Shown: in pieces, positions 35,266-51,900 of the stretch
How the letters are laid out: every line of letters begins with the position of its first letter
Numbering within the stretch: the first letter of the stretch is position 1
Assembly: GCA_013115145.1 (NCBI GenBank)
Contig: JAAPAO010000002.1
Span: forward strand, 62,001 to 126,000
Direction: 5' to 3'
DNA: 64,000 nt
Source: Perkinsus chesapeaki
Taxonomy: Eukaryota > Perkinsozoa > Perkinsida > Perkinsidae
Notes under the pieces: model-generated
Database searches by the model: none
What the model was told of the DNA's origin: nothing
The model's input: the letters and a program-made list of their open reading frames with translations, nothing else
Position numbers and translations under genes: made by a program

Positions 35266-35568
35266 GTCGAAAAATGCCTGCCCAGAATTTCCCAACGATG
35301 AGCTTACCACACACCTCGCCCGTTTGTCATACAACACACAAATTTGTTCTCTGTGCAACGTGCTGACAGCTTGATTTCATCAATCAAAGATACAGTCATA
35401 TTTGTTCACTCGCTTTGATGCGACTGGGAGCAACAATAACGGTACAACAAGAAAACCGTGAATCCACTAAAACCCAGTAACCAAAACGAAAAGGAATTAT
35501 ACGTGAGGGTACCTTACAAACGCTTTGCAATTTTTGAAAAGCGAACAACGAACAACGAGTTCATTCAA
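35266..35568. other. Intergenic spacer
   Basis: About 300 bp, AT-rich, between two - genes. No feature seen. Confidence 0.4.
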
Positions 35569-36537
35569 CTACGAGCAGGCATGCACCTCCGACTCTGCGA
35601 GGAGCTGCTTAGTATGCTCCGGCCTTTCGGGTGAAGCATCAGATCCGCCACGCTTACCCAGGCACCCACAACAGAATACGAGCTTCAAGGCCCTGGCTAG
35701 CCTAGCTACGGATTCGCATACCACTCTCGTCACGAAGTCCGTTGAGCCTCTGTACTGGAGTAAATCGATATTCAGTGTGCCGTCCTTATTAGTAAGATCC
35801 CTTAGCATCAGCCAGGTAACAGCGAAGCTCGCTATGGAGCTTGTTGATGCAATCATGATAGTGACGACAATCTGGTACTTGGCAGCCGTGAGCGGGTCAG
35901 CACCTCCTAGAAGCTGTCCGGCCATCATACCAGGAATAGCGACAAGGCCGACTACTGCTAACGTGTTGAGAGTTGGCATCATACCGACGCGAACCGCCTC
36001 CCTATGAATTGGCAGTATAACCTGCTTCGGGTCCGCGGATAGCTCCATCTCAGCCAAGATCGCTGCCTTCTTGTCAACTAGCTGAGTGAGCAACCTATCA
36101 GATGCTAACGATATTGCACTCATGCCATTGTTTGTAAGCATTCCAAGCATGGGGAGATAGTACCGAGGATGCCACCACTCCGATCCCAGTGACAGGACAA
36201 AGTTAGTCATGATTAGGGCCATGGGAAAGCAGCTGGTTGTCATCGCTACTATAACGGTGGTGATGAAACCAGGATACGTGTGTTTAGGCCTTTGGTATGC
36301 CTCAAAGGACGCCACGCCGAGCATGAATATAGTCATTAGGACCACAGGCCATATCTGATCGCTGGAGAAGACCGTAGCGAATAGCAGGCCCAGCAGGAGA
36401 AGCTGGCAGACGCATCTAATGGCGCCAACAACCACTCTCCAGTGAATGTCCAGCTTCATGTAAAGAGATATTATGACGTTGACCGAAAGACATGCCGCGG
36501 CTATGCCGATTCCGCCAGGTGATATAGGAGCTGGCAT
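35569..36537 (-). CDS. UPF0014 / FetB-ALS3-like membrane permease
   Basis: Single uninterrupted frame of 322 codons (MPAPISPGGIGIAAAC). About seven hydrophobic segments and family-typical stretches: WRVVVGAIRCVCQLLLLG near the start, LPMLGMLTNNGMSAISLA, and IHREAVRVGMMPTLNTLAVV followed by GLVAIPGMMAGQLLGGADP. In bacteria this family is the permease of an iron exporter (FetAB); in plants it is ALS3/STAR2, which pairs with an ABC ATPase and affects aluminium tolerance. The C-terminal extension of roughly 60 residues beyond the bacterial length contains a Cys pair cluster (FCCGCLGKRGG). No ATPase partner gene is nearby. Intronless in a window of intron-dense genes. Confidence 0.85.
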   Translation of the reverse strand: MPAPISPGGIGIAAACLSVNVIISLYMKLDIHWRVVVGAIRCVCQLLLLGLLFATVFSSDQIWPVVLMTIFMLGVASFEAYQRPKHTYPGFITTVIVAMTTSCFPMALIMTNFVLSLGSEWWHPRYYLPMLGMLTNNGMSAISLASDRLLTQLVDKKAAILAEMELSADPKQVILPIHREAVRVGMMPTLNTLAVVGLVAIPGMMAGQLLGGADPLTAAKYQIVVTIMIASTSSIASFAVTWLMLRDLTNKDGTLNIDLLQYRGSTDFVTRVVCESVARLARALKLVFCCGCLGKRGGSDASPERPEHTKQLLAESEVHACS

Positions 36538-36692
36538 AGAGACTGGAGTACCCTAAATGTAAGTATCACTGTTGAATGATGATAACCTTAAGCATAAAGC
36601 TGCGGCGCTTCATACTATAAGGTACCGAAATACTTCGATCCTTGTGTAATGAACCCGACGTCGACGAATGTCTTGGTGCCTCGAGGTCAGAG

Positions 36693-39634
<2,942 letters not shown>

Positions 39635-39674
39635 GACCTGCCGAAATAATGCTCACTTGAGGTGTGCCTTGCGT

Positions 39675-40311
39675 TCAATAAACCCGGAAAATCTTGAAAC
39701 GTGACACAATGGAGACAGCTAGTATTACCAGTCCGAAGGCCATCTGGAGTCGTGTGTCGTGCTGGGCGGCAAACTCGGACGTTTTGCATTTGAAGCACCA
39801 AAAGGTCTTCTTAGTGATCGAAACGGCAACGCAACACGGCGGGCCTGCCATCTCTGAGGAGAGCCATGGGCGTGCAATCTCACTGGACAAAGGGGCTCAC
39901 TGGAACTTTCTTCAAAATGATCTTGCATGTGGCCTTCGGTCTTAGAGCCACAGAAAATCTGAGATGCAACCAAGTCATCTGGCAGCTCTAGCTAAGATTC
40001 TGGTCACGTTCGCGAGGTAAACGTCAGTACACGGGAAGGCTGTAAGTCTCGAATCGGGACGGCACGTCACAAACCCAAGCTGACATCAGCCCCGAACGAA
40101 ACCAAGCGATTATGACCTGATAGCACCCCAGGCACAGCCATCTGATCTCATCTTTATCGCTGCATACAGAGCAGGCGACTTCGAAGGTCCAGCCAGTTGG
40201 CGGTCCGCGGACTGCATCAACGAAGCAGCGGCATTGAGGTTGATTACGGAACATAAGAGCTAGTACGACAAGGCAAACAGCGTTCCAGCTGCCGGAGACC
40301 CCGACAACCAC
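39675..40311 (-). CDS. UBP-type zinc-finger protein with terminal membrane segments
   Basis: About 170 residues over three or four exons. N-terminal hydrophobic segment SGSWNAVCLVVLALMF, then a ZnF-UBP pattern: ACSVCSDKDEIRWL, CLGC, IFCGSKTEGHMQDHFEE, a CVAV-type strand, and FWCFKCKTSEF. Close to the C-terminus is a second hydrophobic helix (MAFGLVILAVSIVS). ZnF-UBP domains of USP enzymes, HDAC6 and BRAP bind the free C-terminus of ubiquitin. Here there is no deubiquitinase, RING or deacetylase partner domain in the frame; the finger is instead framed by hydrophobic segments. Intron 2 donor (phase 1, 45 nt) is inferred. The 40 bp between it and the sirtuin start is very tight for two same-strand genes, so a shared transcript is possible. 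Confidence 0.55.
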
Positions 40312-40705
40312 TACGCGACGCTGATGTACAGAGATCTACGGGAGTATTCACGCAGTAATGCAAGCACAATACCGGTTGTCACAAAATTTTCGATAATGCG
40401 ACGATTATGGAGAAGTGAGTTCTTCCGTTAATGAGTGTTTTAACGCGCGCGACATCGTCGTTTAGTTGTGCGCTTTTGCTGATGATCATTTGAGTGGGGA
40501 CCCGTTTTCGCTCCAAGCGTTTTTGCACTAATAATTTGTTAGTATACAGACTATGCTCGCTCCTTCATATACTCCTACGCCAACGGGTGTATCTGTTTCA
40601 ATCAGCTTGTGCTTGCGTATCTGGTGTAATATTTCGGCATTTCTAGGTCGAGCCCGGGCTTATACATTCGCTGTGGGTTAAGGTGGATGGAGTCAGATTA
40701 TTTAT
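40312..40705. other. Divergent intergenic region
   Basis: About 390 bp between divergent genes (ZnF-UBP protein on -, TM9SF on +). It presumably contains both promoters; no motif recognised. Confidence 0.45.
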
Positions 40706-43257
40706 ATGGCCACACCTGAAAGGCACTGGAGTCCAGGGCTCACATGGTGTTGTCTCGCCCTGCTACTTCAGGGTGCGTCATCTCTTCTCCTGCCAGGGAT
40801 TGCCCCGCACGACTACAAGGAAGGGGAAGAGGTCCCTTTTTCCGTGAATGAGATGACAAGCGTACGTTGGAGGTCTTCAATGCTTTATGCTTGATGTCAT
40901 TCGTAATCAGGTTCGTACCCAACTCCCGATGGACTACTACAAGACCCACTCTGCCGACTCTCAGTGCAGAGTCGTCACGGTAAGTACCATACGTTGATCC
41001 ATAGGCCGGCCGTCACTGTTAGTTTACAGGATAAATCAGCTGAAGTCAATGCCAACCTTGGGGAACTTTTGAGCGGGCAGATGATGTCACCAACCAGGTA
41101 TGTACATGGCAGGCGATCACCTCTGTGAAGCTGATTACTCGGAATAGTTACAAAATCCAAATGCTTCGTCCAGTAAGCTGCCAAATTGCATGTAGAGATA
41201 AGCTCACGCCCGAACTGAGAGATACGGTCAAGCAGATGATTCGGGATCAGTAATGGGCTGGGAATAAACCCGATTATTATTTCCTTTTTCTCTAGGTACA
41301 CGGTGAACATGAATATAGATCGGTTGCCTGGTGCCGTCAAGTTCACAGTGAGAGATCCTCAGAAGAAGGCTCCAACCGCTGATAATGGTAATCCAGACAT
41401 ATTCAGCTGAATCAACTAATTCCATCCCACTTTGCTCTGTCAGATCAGGAGAACCAGGTATTTGTCATGAGTGGGTTTCCTCTCGGAGTTCAGCTGGTAC
41501 GTCGGTAGACTAGCTCGTGATATAGGGCGTCTTGACCTTTCAGAAAAACCAATACTTTTTGCATAACCATTTGAAGTTTAAATTGGAGTATCACCGTCCG
41601 GAAGACGTTGATGACACTGCCCGATCGGTCTACAGAGTGGTGGGATTTGAGATCGAGCCTAGCAGCTTGAAGCAGTTTGTGAGAGACGGAGGTGACTCAG
41701 CCGTCTGCCAGAGCGATGGTGCCACTTTGGAGCCTCTTGACATTGATAAGGCTGATAGCATCACGTAGGTCATCCTTTCAGATTGTGTGGGGGGGGGGTC
41801 ATTGGTCCCGTGGGTTAGGTACACCTATGACGTTGAGTGGACGGAGAATCCGGACAAGGAATGGGTCACTCGTTGGGACATCTACCTCCAGATGTCACCG
41901 GGCTCTGGTCAAATTCACTGGTTCAGTATCATCAACTCCGTCTTGATCGCTTTATTCCTCTCTGCTATGGTTGCCATGATTCTCATAAGAACTCTCGCTC
42001 GCGACATCGCTAAGTACAACGAGTTGGTCGGTGAGATGACAGCCGAAGAGGCTCAGGAGGAGGCAGGCTGGAAGATGGTTCACGGCGATGTGTTCCGTCC
42101 TCCACCTCACCGTCGTCTTCTGTGTGTTTGCGTCGGTAGCGGTGTGCAGCTGTTGCTCATGTGCGGACTGGTGCTCATTTTTGCCACTCTCGGGTTTTTG
42201 AGTCCCGTCCACCGCGGAGCCCTACTACAAGGGATGGTCATACTATTTGCCTTCATGGGCGTTCCAGCTGGGTAAGGACCGCTATTCTTCAATCTCCAGG
42301 CAATCTTTCCTCTCAGGTACGTTTCCGGGCGTCTTGGCAAGACCCTCGCTCCGACGTCATCGGAACATCACCGCAGCACCACTATGCTAACGGCGTTCCT
42401 TTATCCTGGTGGGGTTTCCGCTTGTACCTGGGCTTCTGAGGTTCATGCCAGGTTCGCTTTTCGTCGTGTTCTTTTTCATCAACATGCTGGTGTGGGCCAA
42501 AGGTTCGTCTGGTGCCGTGCCTTTCACCACCATGTTCGCTGTAAGTCAATCACCGAGCTGACGTCGTTCTATATTTTCTTCGCTCTTAGATGCTCGTACT
42601 CTGGTTTGGCATTTCGGTCCCCTTGGTTTACCTGGGCGCCGCTGCAGCTTACAGGCGAGACCCTATAGGATTCCCTTGCAGAGTGAATTCGATCCCCCGG
42701 CCGATCCCACCACAGCCGTGGTTCCTTAAACCGTGGCTGCTCTGCCTTGTGGGTGGAGTCCTGCCATTCGGTGCGGTTTTCACTGAGTTGTTCTTCATCA
42801 TGAGCTCATTGTGGCAACATCAGTTCTACTATCTCTTTGGATTCGTAGTGCTAGTATATCTGATCCTCATAATTACATGCGCGGAGGTCTCTATAGCTCT
42901 GACCTACTTCCAGCTCACAGCCGAGGACTACCGGTGGTGGTGGCGAAGCTTTTTCGTTTCGGGTTCAAGTGCGCTTTATGTATTCGGGTGAGTATAGGCG
43001 TCGTTTAGAGTTCCTTGGAACCATATTTCACAGGTACTCGCTCATGTACTTGGGCACTCGGCTTCAAATAGTTGATGCGGTATCAATAGCGGTCTACATT
43101 GGGTATATGGGAATGATATCGTTTGCCTTCTTCTTACTAACAGGATGTAAGCCCTGCCTCACTCTTATGTGATGGGAGACTTTTCGTTCCAGGTATTGGA
43201 TTCGTTGCGACATTCTTCTTTGTGCGAGCAATCTATGGCTCTATCAAGGTAGACTGA
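40706..43257 (+). CDS. TM9SF / nonaspanin (EMP70 family) endomembrane protein
   Basis: Starts MATPERHWSPGLTWCCLALL with a signal peptide (hydrophobic core, then GASSLLLPG). The luminal domain has family stretches: DYKEGEEVPFSVNEMTS, NLGELLSGQMMSP, YKIQMLRPVSCQIACR, HNHLKFKLEYHRPEDV, YTYDVEWTENPDKEW. Nine membrane segments follow from FSIINSVLIALFLSAMVAMI. Conserved loops are LMYLG and GSSGAVPFTTMFA, then WFGISVPLVYLGA and YRRDPIGFPCRVNSIPRPIP. The C-terminus ends IYGSIKVD, a KxD-type COPI-binding signal seen across the family for Golgi retention. About ten short introns, the last near 43149-43192. A run of ten G sits inside an intron at 41789-41798. Full length for the family (about 640 aa). 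Confidence 0.92.
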
Positions 43258-43517
43258 GGAATGTATTTTTAAGTGAAGTGCTTCCGAGAAATTGAGGCAA
43301 TACTTGAGGGCTAAGGATAAAATCTTATTATTCTTTTGTAACTCCATTCACGTCTTTTGTTAATCTTAATCGGGGGATGTAGGTAGAACACTATTGTTCA
43401 TGTCATTCACAGGAAACCAATTCAGAAACGGGTGTTGTTTTCGGAGATTGACTAAACACCACCTTAAGATAGTTCGTCGCTGATTTTGAGTCTGACAGCT
43501 CAGTCCTTCGTTATGTG

Positions 43518-45813
43518 ATGGGCGCCGAACCAGTTAACCACTTCCACACCTCCGAGAAGCCCGGTCCAAGACGTCCTTCTCTGGCATCGTTCTACTCTGA
43601 AGAATCATCCCTAGGGGAAGGTTCACTGAGCTCGTGGCGGAGGCTTCTCGGCCAGCTCTGGGGGGTAGGCTCACGCCGTGTGTGACTGAATGTATCGTAG
43701 ATTGGTGGAATACATTCCTGGCTCTGTTAAGGTTCGACAGAAAATCCTAGCAGCCAGAGACAAGCGGAGGCTTCAGCTTCATCGGCCGCGGTATCCGAGA
43801 ATTCGCCGGATGGTATAACCGAATGCTAGGCTAACGCCCTCCTCGGTATCATTAGGTTCATGACCCTATGTTCGATATACTCACGGGAGCTGTTAACCTG
43901 CTCAACTCTCTCTTCATCGGCCTTGCAATGTGCGTTGTGACTGTTGTCGCATCGATTTTCGTGTAGGCAGGTATTATCCCGACTTCACTGAAACTCTAAA
44001 ACCGGTGTGGATAGATACGATTCAAAGGATGCTTATCCTTTGTTTGGTGAGAAGCACGCATTCGTATTCGGCGCACTGCTGCCTCAGATAGCGGAGTTCT
44101 TCGCCCGTGTGCTTGCCGATGAATGGATATGGTTCCTCTCCTTCGGCAATTGTATAGACGCGTTCCTTGTGTGGGTTCCTGGGGTAGCTGTAGAGTTGAG
44201 CGCAGCAGATATCCCTAATATTTAGTTCCTCACGGTATGGGTCCTCCGACCTTTCTTGAAGATCCGCGCCAGCATGCTCGGCAACCTCATGGTTCTGAGG
44301 CTTCTGCGTGTTCGCGAGCTCGTAAAAGGAGTCCGCACCTTCAATGGGTTTCGGGAGCTCTGGATCATGGTTCAAGGCTTGACGGATTCGGCAAGGATGC
44401 TGTTCTGGACATATGCTATAATTGGCCTGGTGCACTTGCTATTTGGACTTCTTGCACTACAAGTCATTGGCCACAACGAAGCGTTCGAGTTTGATGACTA
44501 TGTGCGCGTGTTTGCTGCAATATCAGCATCCTGGCGAGCTCGTCTCAGGTCCAGAGCCTTTTCGGTTCTCTAGGAAACTCTATGTTCACGCTCTTCCAGG
44601 TTATGACCCTTGATAGCTGGGCGGGAAGTGTGGTACGCTCGTCTGTTTGCGCACACATCCGCTTCATTAGAGTGCTCTTCAGGTCCGCCCTATTATGCAC
44701 TCATCTCCATTGGGTCTGGTACTAATCCTGCTGTTTATAGGCATATCTTCATTCGTCCTCTTCAACTTGGTTACAGCCATCATTGTCGAGCAGGCGTTCT
44801 CTGCTGTCGCGGCTGATGAAGAGCTCCTTGCGAGTACGCGGCATTCCCACCAAAGGGAGACTATTGATGGGCTGAAGAAGCTGTTCGATGAGCTTGACGA
44901 AGACGGAAGCGGTGAATTGTCCGCCCAAGAATTTACAGATGTGTTGGACGATCCAAAGTTCATCCAGCGTCTCACCATGCTTGATTTCGATGTCTCCGAG
45001 CTACCTGAGCTCTTCACTCTCTTCGACTCGGGCGACGGAATGGTCAGCACTGAGGAATTCTGCGACGGCATGATTCAGGTCGGCGACAGTGTGACGCTTG
45101 GTTTTCGTGACACGCGTGCTGTCTCCCTAGCCGTTCGGAGGAGACTGCTTCACTACAGTCTCTAATAGCCGAGAGACGGTTGAGACCGCTTTGAACAGTG
45201 TCTTGATCAGTTACAGAGTTATATCAAAAGCAAGGATATGTTCAACTGTGTTCTACACACACAACTGCTGGGCAAACTAGTGGATGAGTGTGGCTCGGAG
45301 TAGGGTTGCTGCTAGCTCGTGGCGATGGGGGATCTATCAGGCAGTTAGAGTCCCGCGTATATAAGCCCTTGAAGAGATGTGTGCAAGACGACATCCCTGA
45401 GTTGATGCTTGAGATCGAAGAAGCCTTAGAGGACCTCGCTGCCTTGGGCGATCTTGCTAAGGTACAAGGTCTAGTTGGATCGCCGGTACTTACCCCAGGT
45501 TGCAACGGTCTCGGGGAGCCTAGATATGGTTCACAAGGCAAACGTTTTCCCGCCCGCACCGTCTGCCCCTCCAGTGGCCACATCGCCTTTGTTCGTTGGG
45601 GATGCCGACGGAGACAGTGATAGCTCGAGTGACGTGTCTAGCTCACCGATCAGCTCCGAGCGCTTCGACAAGGAAGTTCAAGTCTCTTTGAGGAAGCGTG
45701 GTCGACACTGCTCGGTAAGGTTCAGGGTTGCGCGCTGGTTTCCGATAGTGTCGGGCGTGAATCGAGCCGGTTTTCACCAGGTGAGCGACACTTCGTCATC
45801 AGTGAGCGCATGA
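43518..45813 (+). CDS. Single-domain voltage-gated cation channel with EF-hands (NaChBac/EukCatA-like)
   Basis: ATG 43518 (MGAEPVNHFHTSEKPGPRRP). One six-segment domain: S1 near MFDILTGAVNLLNSLFIGLA, S2-S3 near DTIQRMLIL, FARVLADEWIWFLSFG and NCIDAFLVWVPG, S4 with regularly spaced charges (NLMVLRLLRVRELVKGVR), S5 MLFWTYAIIGLVHLLFGL, pore NSMFTLFQVMTLDSWAGSV (filter TLDSW), and S6 LVLILLFIGISSFVLFNLVT. Two EF-hand loops follow: DELDEDGSGELSAQEF, and DSGDGMVSTEEF (incomplete loop). The tail is a helical/coiled region (DIPELMLEIEEALEDLAALG) and Ser-rich end, stop at 45813. Bacterial NaChBac and algal EukCatA channels share the one-domain layout and the T-L-[DE]-S-W filter; EukCatA also has EF-hands. 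The negative filter suggests Ca or Na selectivity. About twelve introns; the join near 43970 and that around 45165-45300 are the weakest. Confidence 0.8.
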
Positions 45814-45924
45814 TTTTGATTCAGAGGTGTTATTTCTGGCGTACATTGTTTTTTACTGCGTTGTGTTGGGGTGCTTCAACGGCTGTCTATCTGCGCGTGG
45901 AATAGTTGGCTTCGATTTTCCAAC

Positions 45925-48214
<2,290 letters not shown>

Positions 48215-48944
48215 ACGATTGTGCAAATTGGGTGTTTCGGTTTGTCTGTAGCTAGGCACGGCGCGGCATATCTCTCTTAAGTAATCGATACATTACATAC
48301 CTTTCTATAATAACCTCTAAACTCTGTAATGTATCCCATGGAAACGAGACGTTTTGACGGCTAAGTGCCATTACTCTCGAGTGTCTTGCTCATTCCTAGT
48401 GATGGCTGAAGATGTTTACCATAGCATGATAGGTGTGCTGCCTCTGTTATCATTCTAATATTTTCTGCCGTGCCTCGCGACAGCCATAAAGTTAACATCC
48501 ATATTCGCACAGTGCGTATGCCAGGAGCATATGCTAAAACTGTTCCTCGTTTTTACTACACTCGTTCTCTTGTGTACCAACAGACTACTTTCTTCATCGC
48601 TGGTCTCGGCAGCAACCCCCGATGGTGTCTTTTCGGTACCGCAGCTTCGTGCTTAGAACGATTCGTGTCTGTGTCCACCCGCAGTCTTTTTGGGCATAGT
48701 CATGATCCACAACGAGGATACATATGTTCCTGAGCTGGAGTTCTCTTCTTTATTACGGGAACTTCAAATATCTATTAGGTTGCTGCACTAGTCGCCTCAT
48801 GTAATAGTTTATTGTTATTTGGACCTAGTCTAGTAGAAATCCTTTTTTCATCACTTCATCACGTGCCTTTGAGTTGTGCACTGACGCTTCGCGCGGCTCT
48901 TGTATCCTCTCGGTTTCAGTTAGCAGTTACCTGTTAACCCATCA
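48215..48944. other. Intergenic region upstream of glutamate dehydrogenase
   Basis: About 730 bp without supported coding sequence. The 87-codon frame at 48470-48733 begins with a non-ATG codon and has no domain. This is one of the larger spacers and precedes a long intronless gene. Confidence 0.45.
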
Positions 48945-51900
48945 ATGTTCAAAGTTACGCTAGCTAATGGCAAATCCAAGCCGGATGACAGCGTCTACTC
49001 CTCAAACCCCGGGGCTGTCGGATTCCTATTAGCTGCGGCTCACGATGGCGATGTGGATGCTATGCGCCAGGTTTTGTCAGAATACCCGAATCTGACTGTG
49101 GACAGCTGCGACTACGATAAGCGCACGCCGCTGCACCTCGCGGCTGCTGGGGGCCATGTAGAGGCCGTAAGGTTCCTTCTCGATGAGGGAGCTTCCCTTA
49201 CCCCTGACAGGTTGGGAATGCTGGCGCTGCATGACGCCGTTATGAACAACAACGCGGCTGAGATACGCTCTATGCTCGCCGAGGCTGATCTAAAGTGTCC
49301 TGGCGGGGTTTGCTATCTGCCGCCTGAGAAGGCTCAGATGCTGAGAAATGCTGATGTTTCCGAGGGCCATGGGATGAGCCTCACTACCGAGGAGGTCGAG
49401 ACCAAGATGACTCAAGTGTTTTCCATAATATCGAAGGAAGGTGTGTTCGCACCTGCTCGTCTGTGGTTCGAAATCCAGTACTATTTCACAGAGCTTGGCC
49501 TCCACCCTAAGTATTTCATGCACTGCACAAGCGCTCAGATAGCCAGGCATATACACTGCCTGATGGCCGCCAAAAAAGTCGCCCAGTCTACGGGCTCCTC
49601 TAATATTCACTTTGAGATTGAAGATGAACAGTCTGGCTTTTTCCTCACCACGATCGACGACAGCCGTGTGACCGCAACGGAAAGGATCCTTGCGGACTAC
49701 TTGGCCAATTGTGGTTCTGGCGACTCCTTCTCGGTCATTTTTATCAAGTCTGAGCACCCTCCCGTCGCTGATGGGAAGGCTCCTTTGGGAGTGTTTATGG
49801 TCGACAAGACCAGGTTCGAGACTCATGTTGGTGTGGGGGACATCGCCGAGGAAGAGGATCTCCAACTGGTGGCTTCTCCCTTTTTCCTGCAGCGCAAGTC
49901 GCTGGACTCCCAAAAGCTGTACCAAAGTCTGATGCATGAGATTATGAAGACCAGGAACGCTGTGGTTAAGCTGGTCAAGGCACCGGAGCACATGGTCCGT
50001 CAGAAGGGCAGCCATGTTCTTCAGTTTGCTTTGTATGACGTGGAAAGAAAGGGCAAGGCGTTCTTCTCTGAGTTCAGCGAGTGCCTCCGCGCTCACGGTG
50101 TGGTTCCTCAACGTATGTACATCGAGTCCTTCGCCAATGGTGTGGTGGCCTACCATTGCTACCTAGGACCCGAGTACAGCCCTGAGGTGCTGCAAGACCT
50201 AGTTAAGACGCTTCGTTATGTCAGCCACTTCAAGCATAGTCCGAAGCGTTCCGCTCTGGTTTGGGAACTTGTCCTCAAGAAACAGATCACTCCTGCACAG
50301 GCTGTCTTCTTCATCACTGCTGTGAAGTTCATATTCACGTTCTTCCCCAAGGAGACTGCTGAGTATCTAACTCTTGCTGAGTTTACGAAGGCTAATACAG
50401 AGATGAAGCGCAAGCTCGATGACTTGTTCTTGCAGACCATGTCAAATGCCATCACCTTCGAGAGAATCTATGACACACTGGTATCCCACTACGAGATCGC
50501 GTGCCTGATGTATGATGACTTCAAGAAGGTGGCTAAGGGTGAATGTGAGCCTTTCTACAACACTGAGCTTGCAGAAAGGATTGATGACGAGGTGGCCCAC
50601 AGGCTCGAAGCTAAGATCCTAAAGACTGCGCTCAAGCTTACTGCTCATCTGCGCATGACTAACTTTTTCAAGACTGGCACAGCTGCCGCCATTGCCATGA
50701 GATTTGATGGACAGCTTCTGGAAGACCGTCCTCGCTCTCTGTTCCCTGTTATACCCTATGCAATTTATATGATTACTGGACGTGGCTTCTATGGCTTCCA
50801 TATAAGATTCCGCGATATCGCGCGCGGTGGCATTCGTATGATTCGCTCCGCTAGCAGGCAAGTCTACAGCAGAAATGCATCGTCTCTGTTGGAGGAGAAC
50901 TATAACCTAGCCTTCACTCAGCACCTCAAGAACAAGGATATCCCTGAAGGTGGATCAAAAGGAACTATCCTTCTGGACCTTGGTGACCAGAATCTCGACA
51001 CTAATGGCCGCGACTCTTTCAACAAGTACATAGATGCACTGCTAGATTGCATGATGCCGCAGGAGACGGGCATATACTCCCACTTGCCCACCCCCGAAAT
51101 ATTATTTTTCGGTCCCGATGAAAATACGGCTGGTTTCATGGATATGGGCGCCTACAGAGCCAAGGCCAGAGGATACCCCTATTGGAAGGCTCTCACCACC
51201 GGCAAGTCTACAAAGCTTGGCGGAGTGCCCCACGATCGATATGGTATGACAACCAACAGTGTGCATCAGTACGTTGTGGAATTGTTACAGCTGCTGGATG
51301 TTGACGAGACCAAGATTACCAAGGTGCAGACCGGCGGTCCTGATGGTGATCTAGGCTCCAATGAGATTCTCATTGCTAAAGACAAGACCGTTGCTGTGGT
51401 AGATGGCTCTGGTGTCGCCTATGACCCTAATGGTCTCAACCGTGAGGAGCTTGTACGTTTGGCGCGTCTGCGCATACCAATAAGCAACTTCAATAAGAGC
51501 AAGCTCTCTGATGATTCTAAAGCATTTTTATATAATATCACAGATAAGAACATCGACCTTCCCAACGGAGAGCACTTCAAGACCGGTGTTGAACTCCGCA
51601 ACGTCTTCCCTCAGCTGGAGTACTGCTCGGGAGACCTCTTCGTACCATGCGGCGGCCGCCCGGCTACTGTTAACATGGGTAACGTGCATACTATGTTCAA
51701 CTCCAAGAAGGAGCCTAAGTTCAAGTACATCGTCGAGGGAGCCAATCTGTTCTTTACCGATGATGCTCGTCGCGTATTGGAGCTGGCTGGAGTCCACTTG
51801 TTCAAGGATGCCTCGACCAATAAGGGCGGTGTCACTTCCAGTAGCATGGAAGTCTTCGCTGCCTTGTGTATGGACCCGAAGGAACACGATGAGCTGCTGA

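Noticed and set aside
41789-41798. Run of ten G as a possible G-quadruplex or frameshift site
   Set aside because: Lies inside a TM9SF intron and is a single run, so neither a four-run quadruplex nor a coding slippage site.
49290-50156. 288-codon open frame on the - strand
   Set aside because: Lies entirely antisense to the glutamate dehydrogenase; arises from its codon bias and has no domain.
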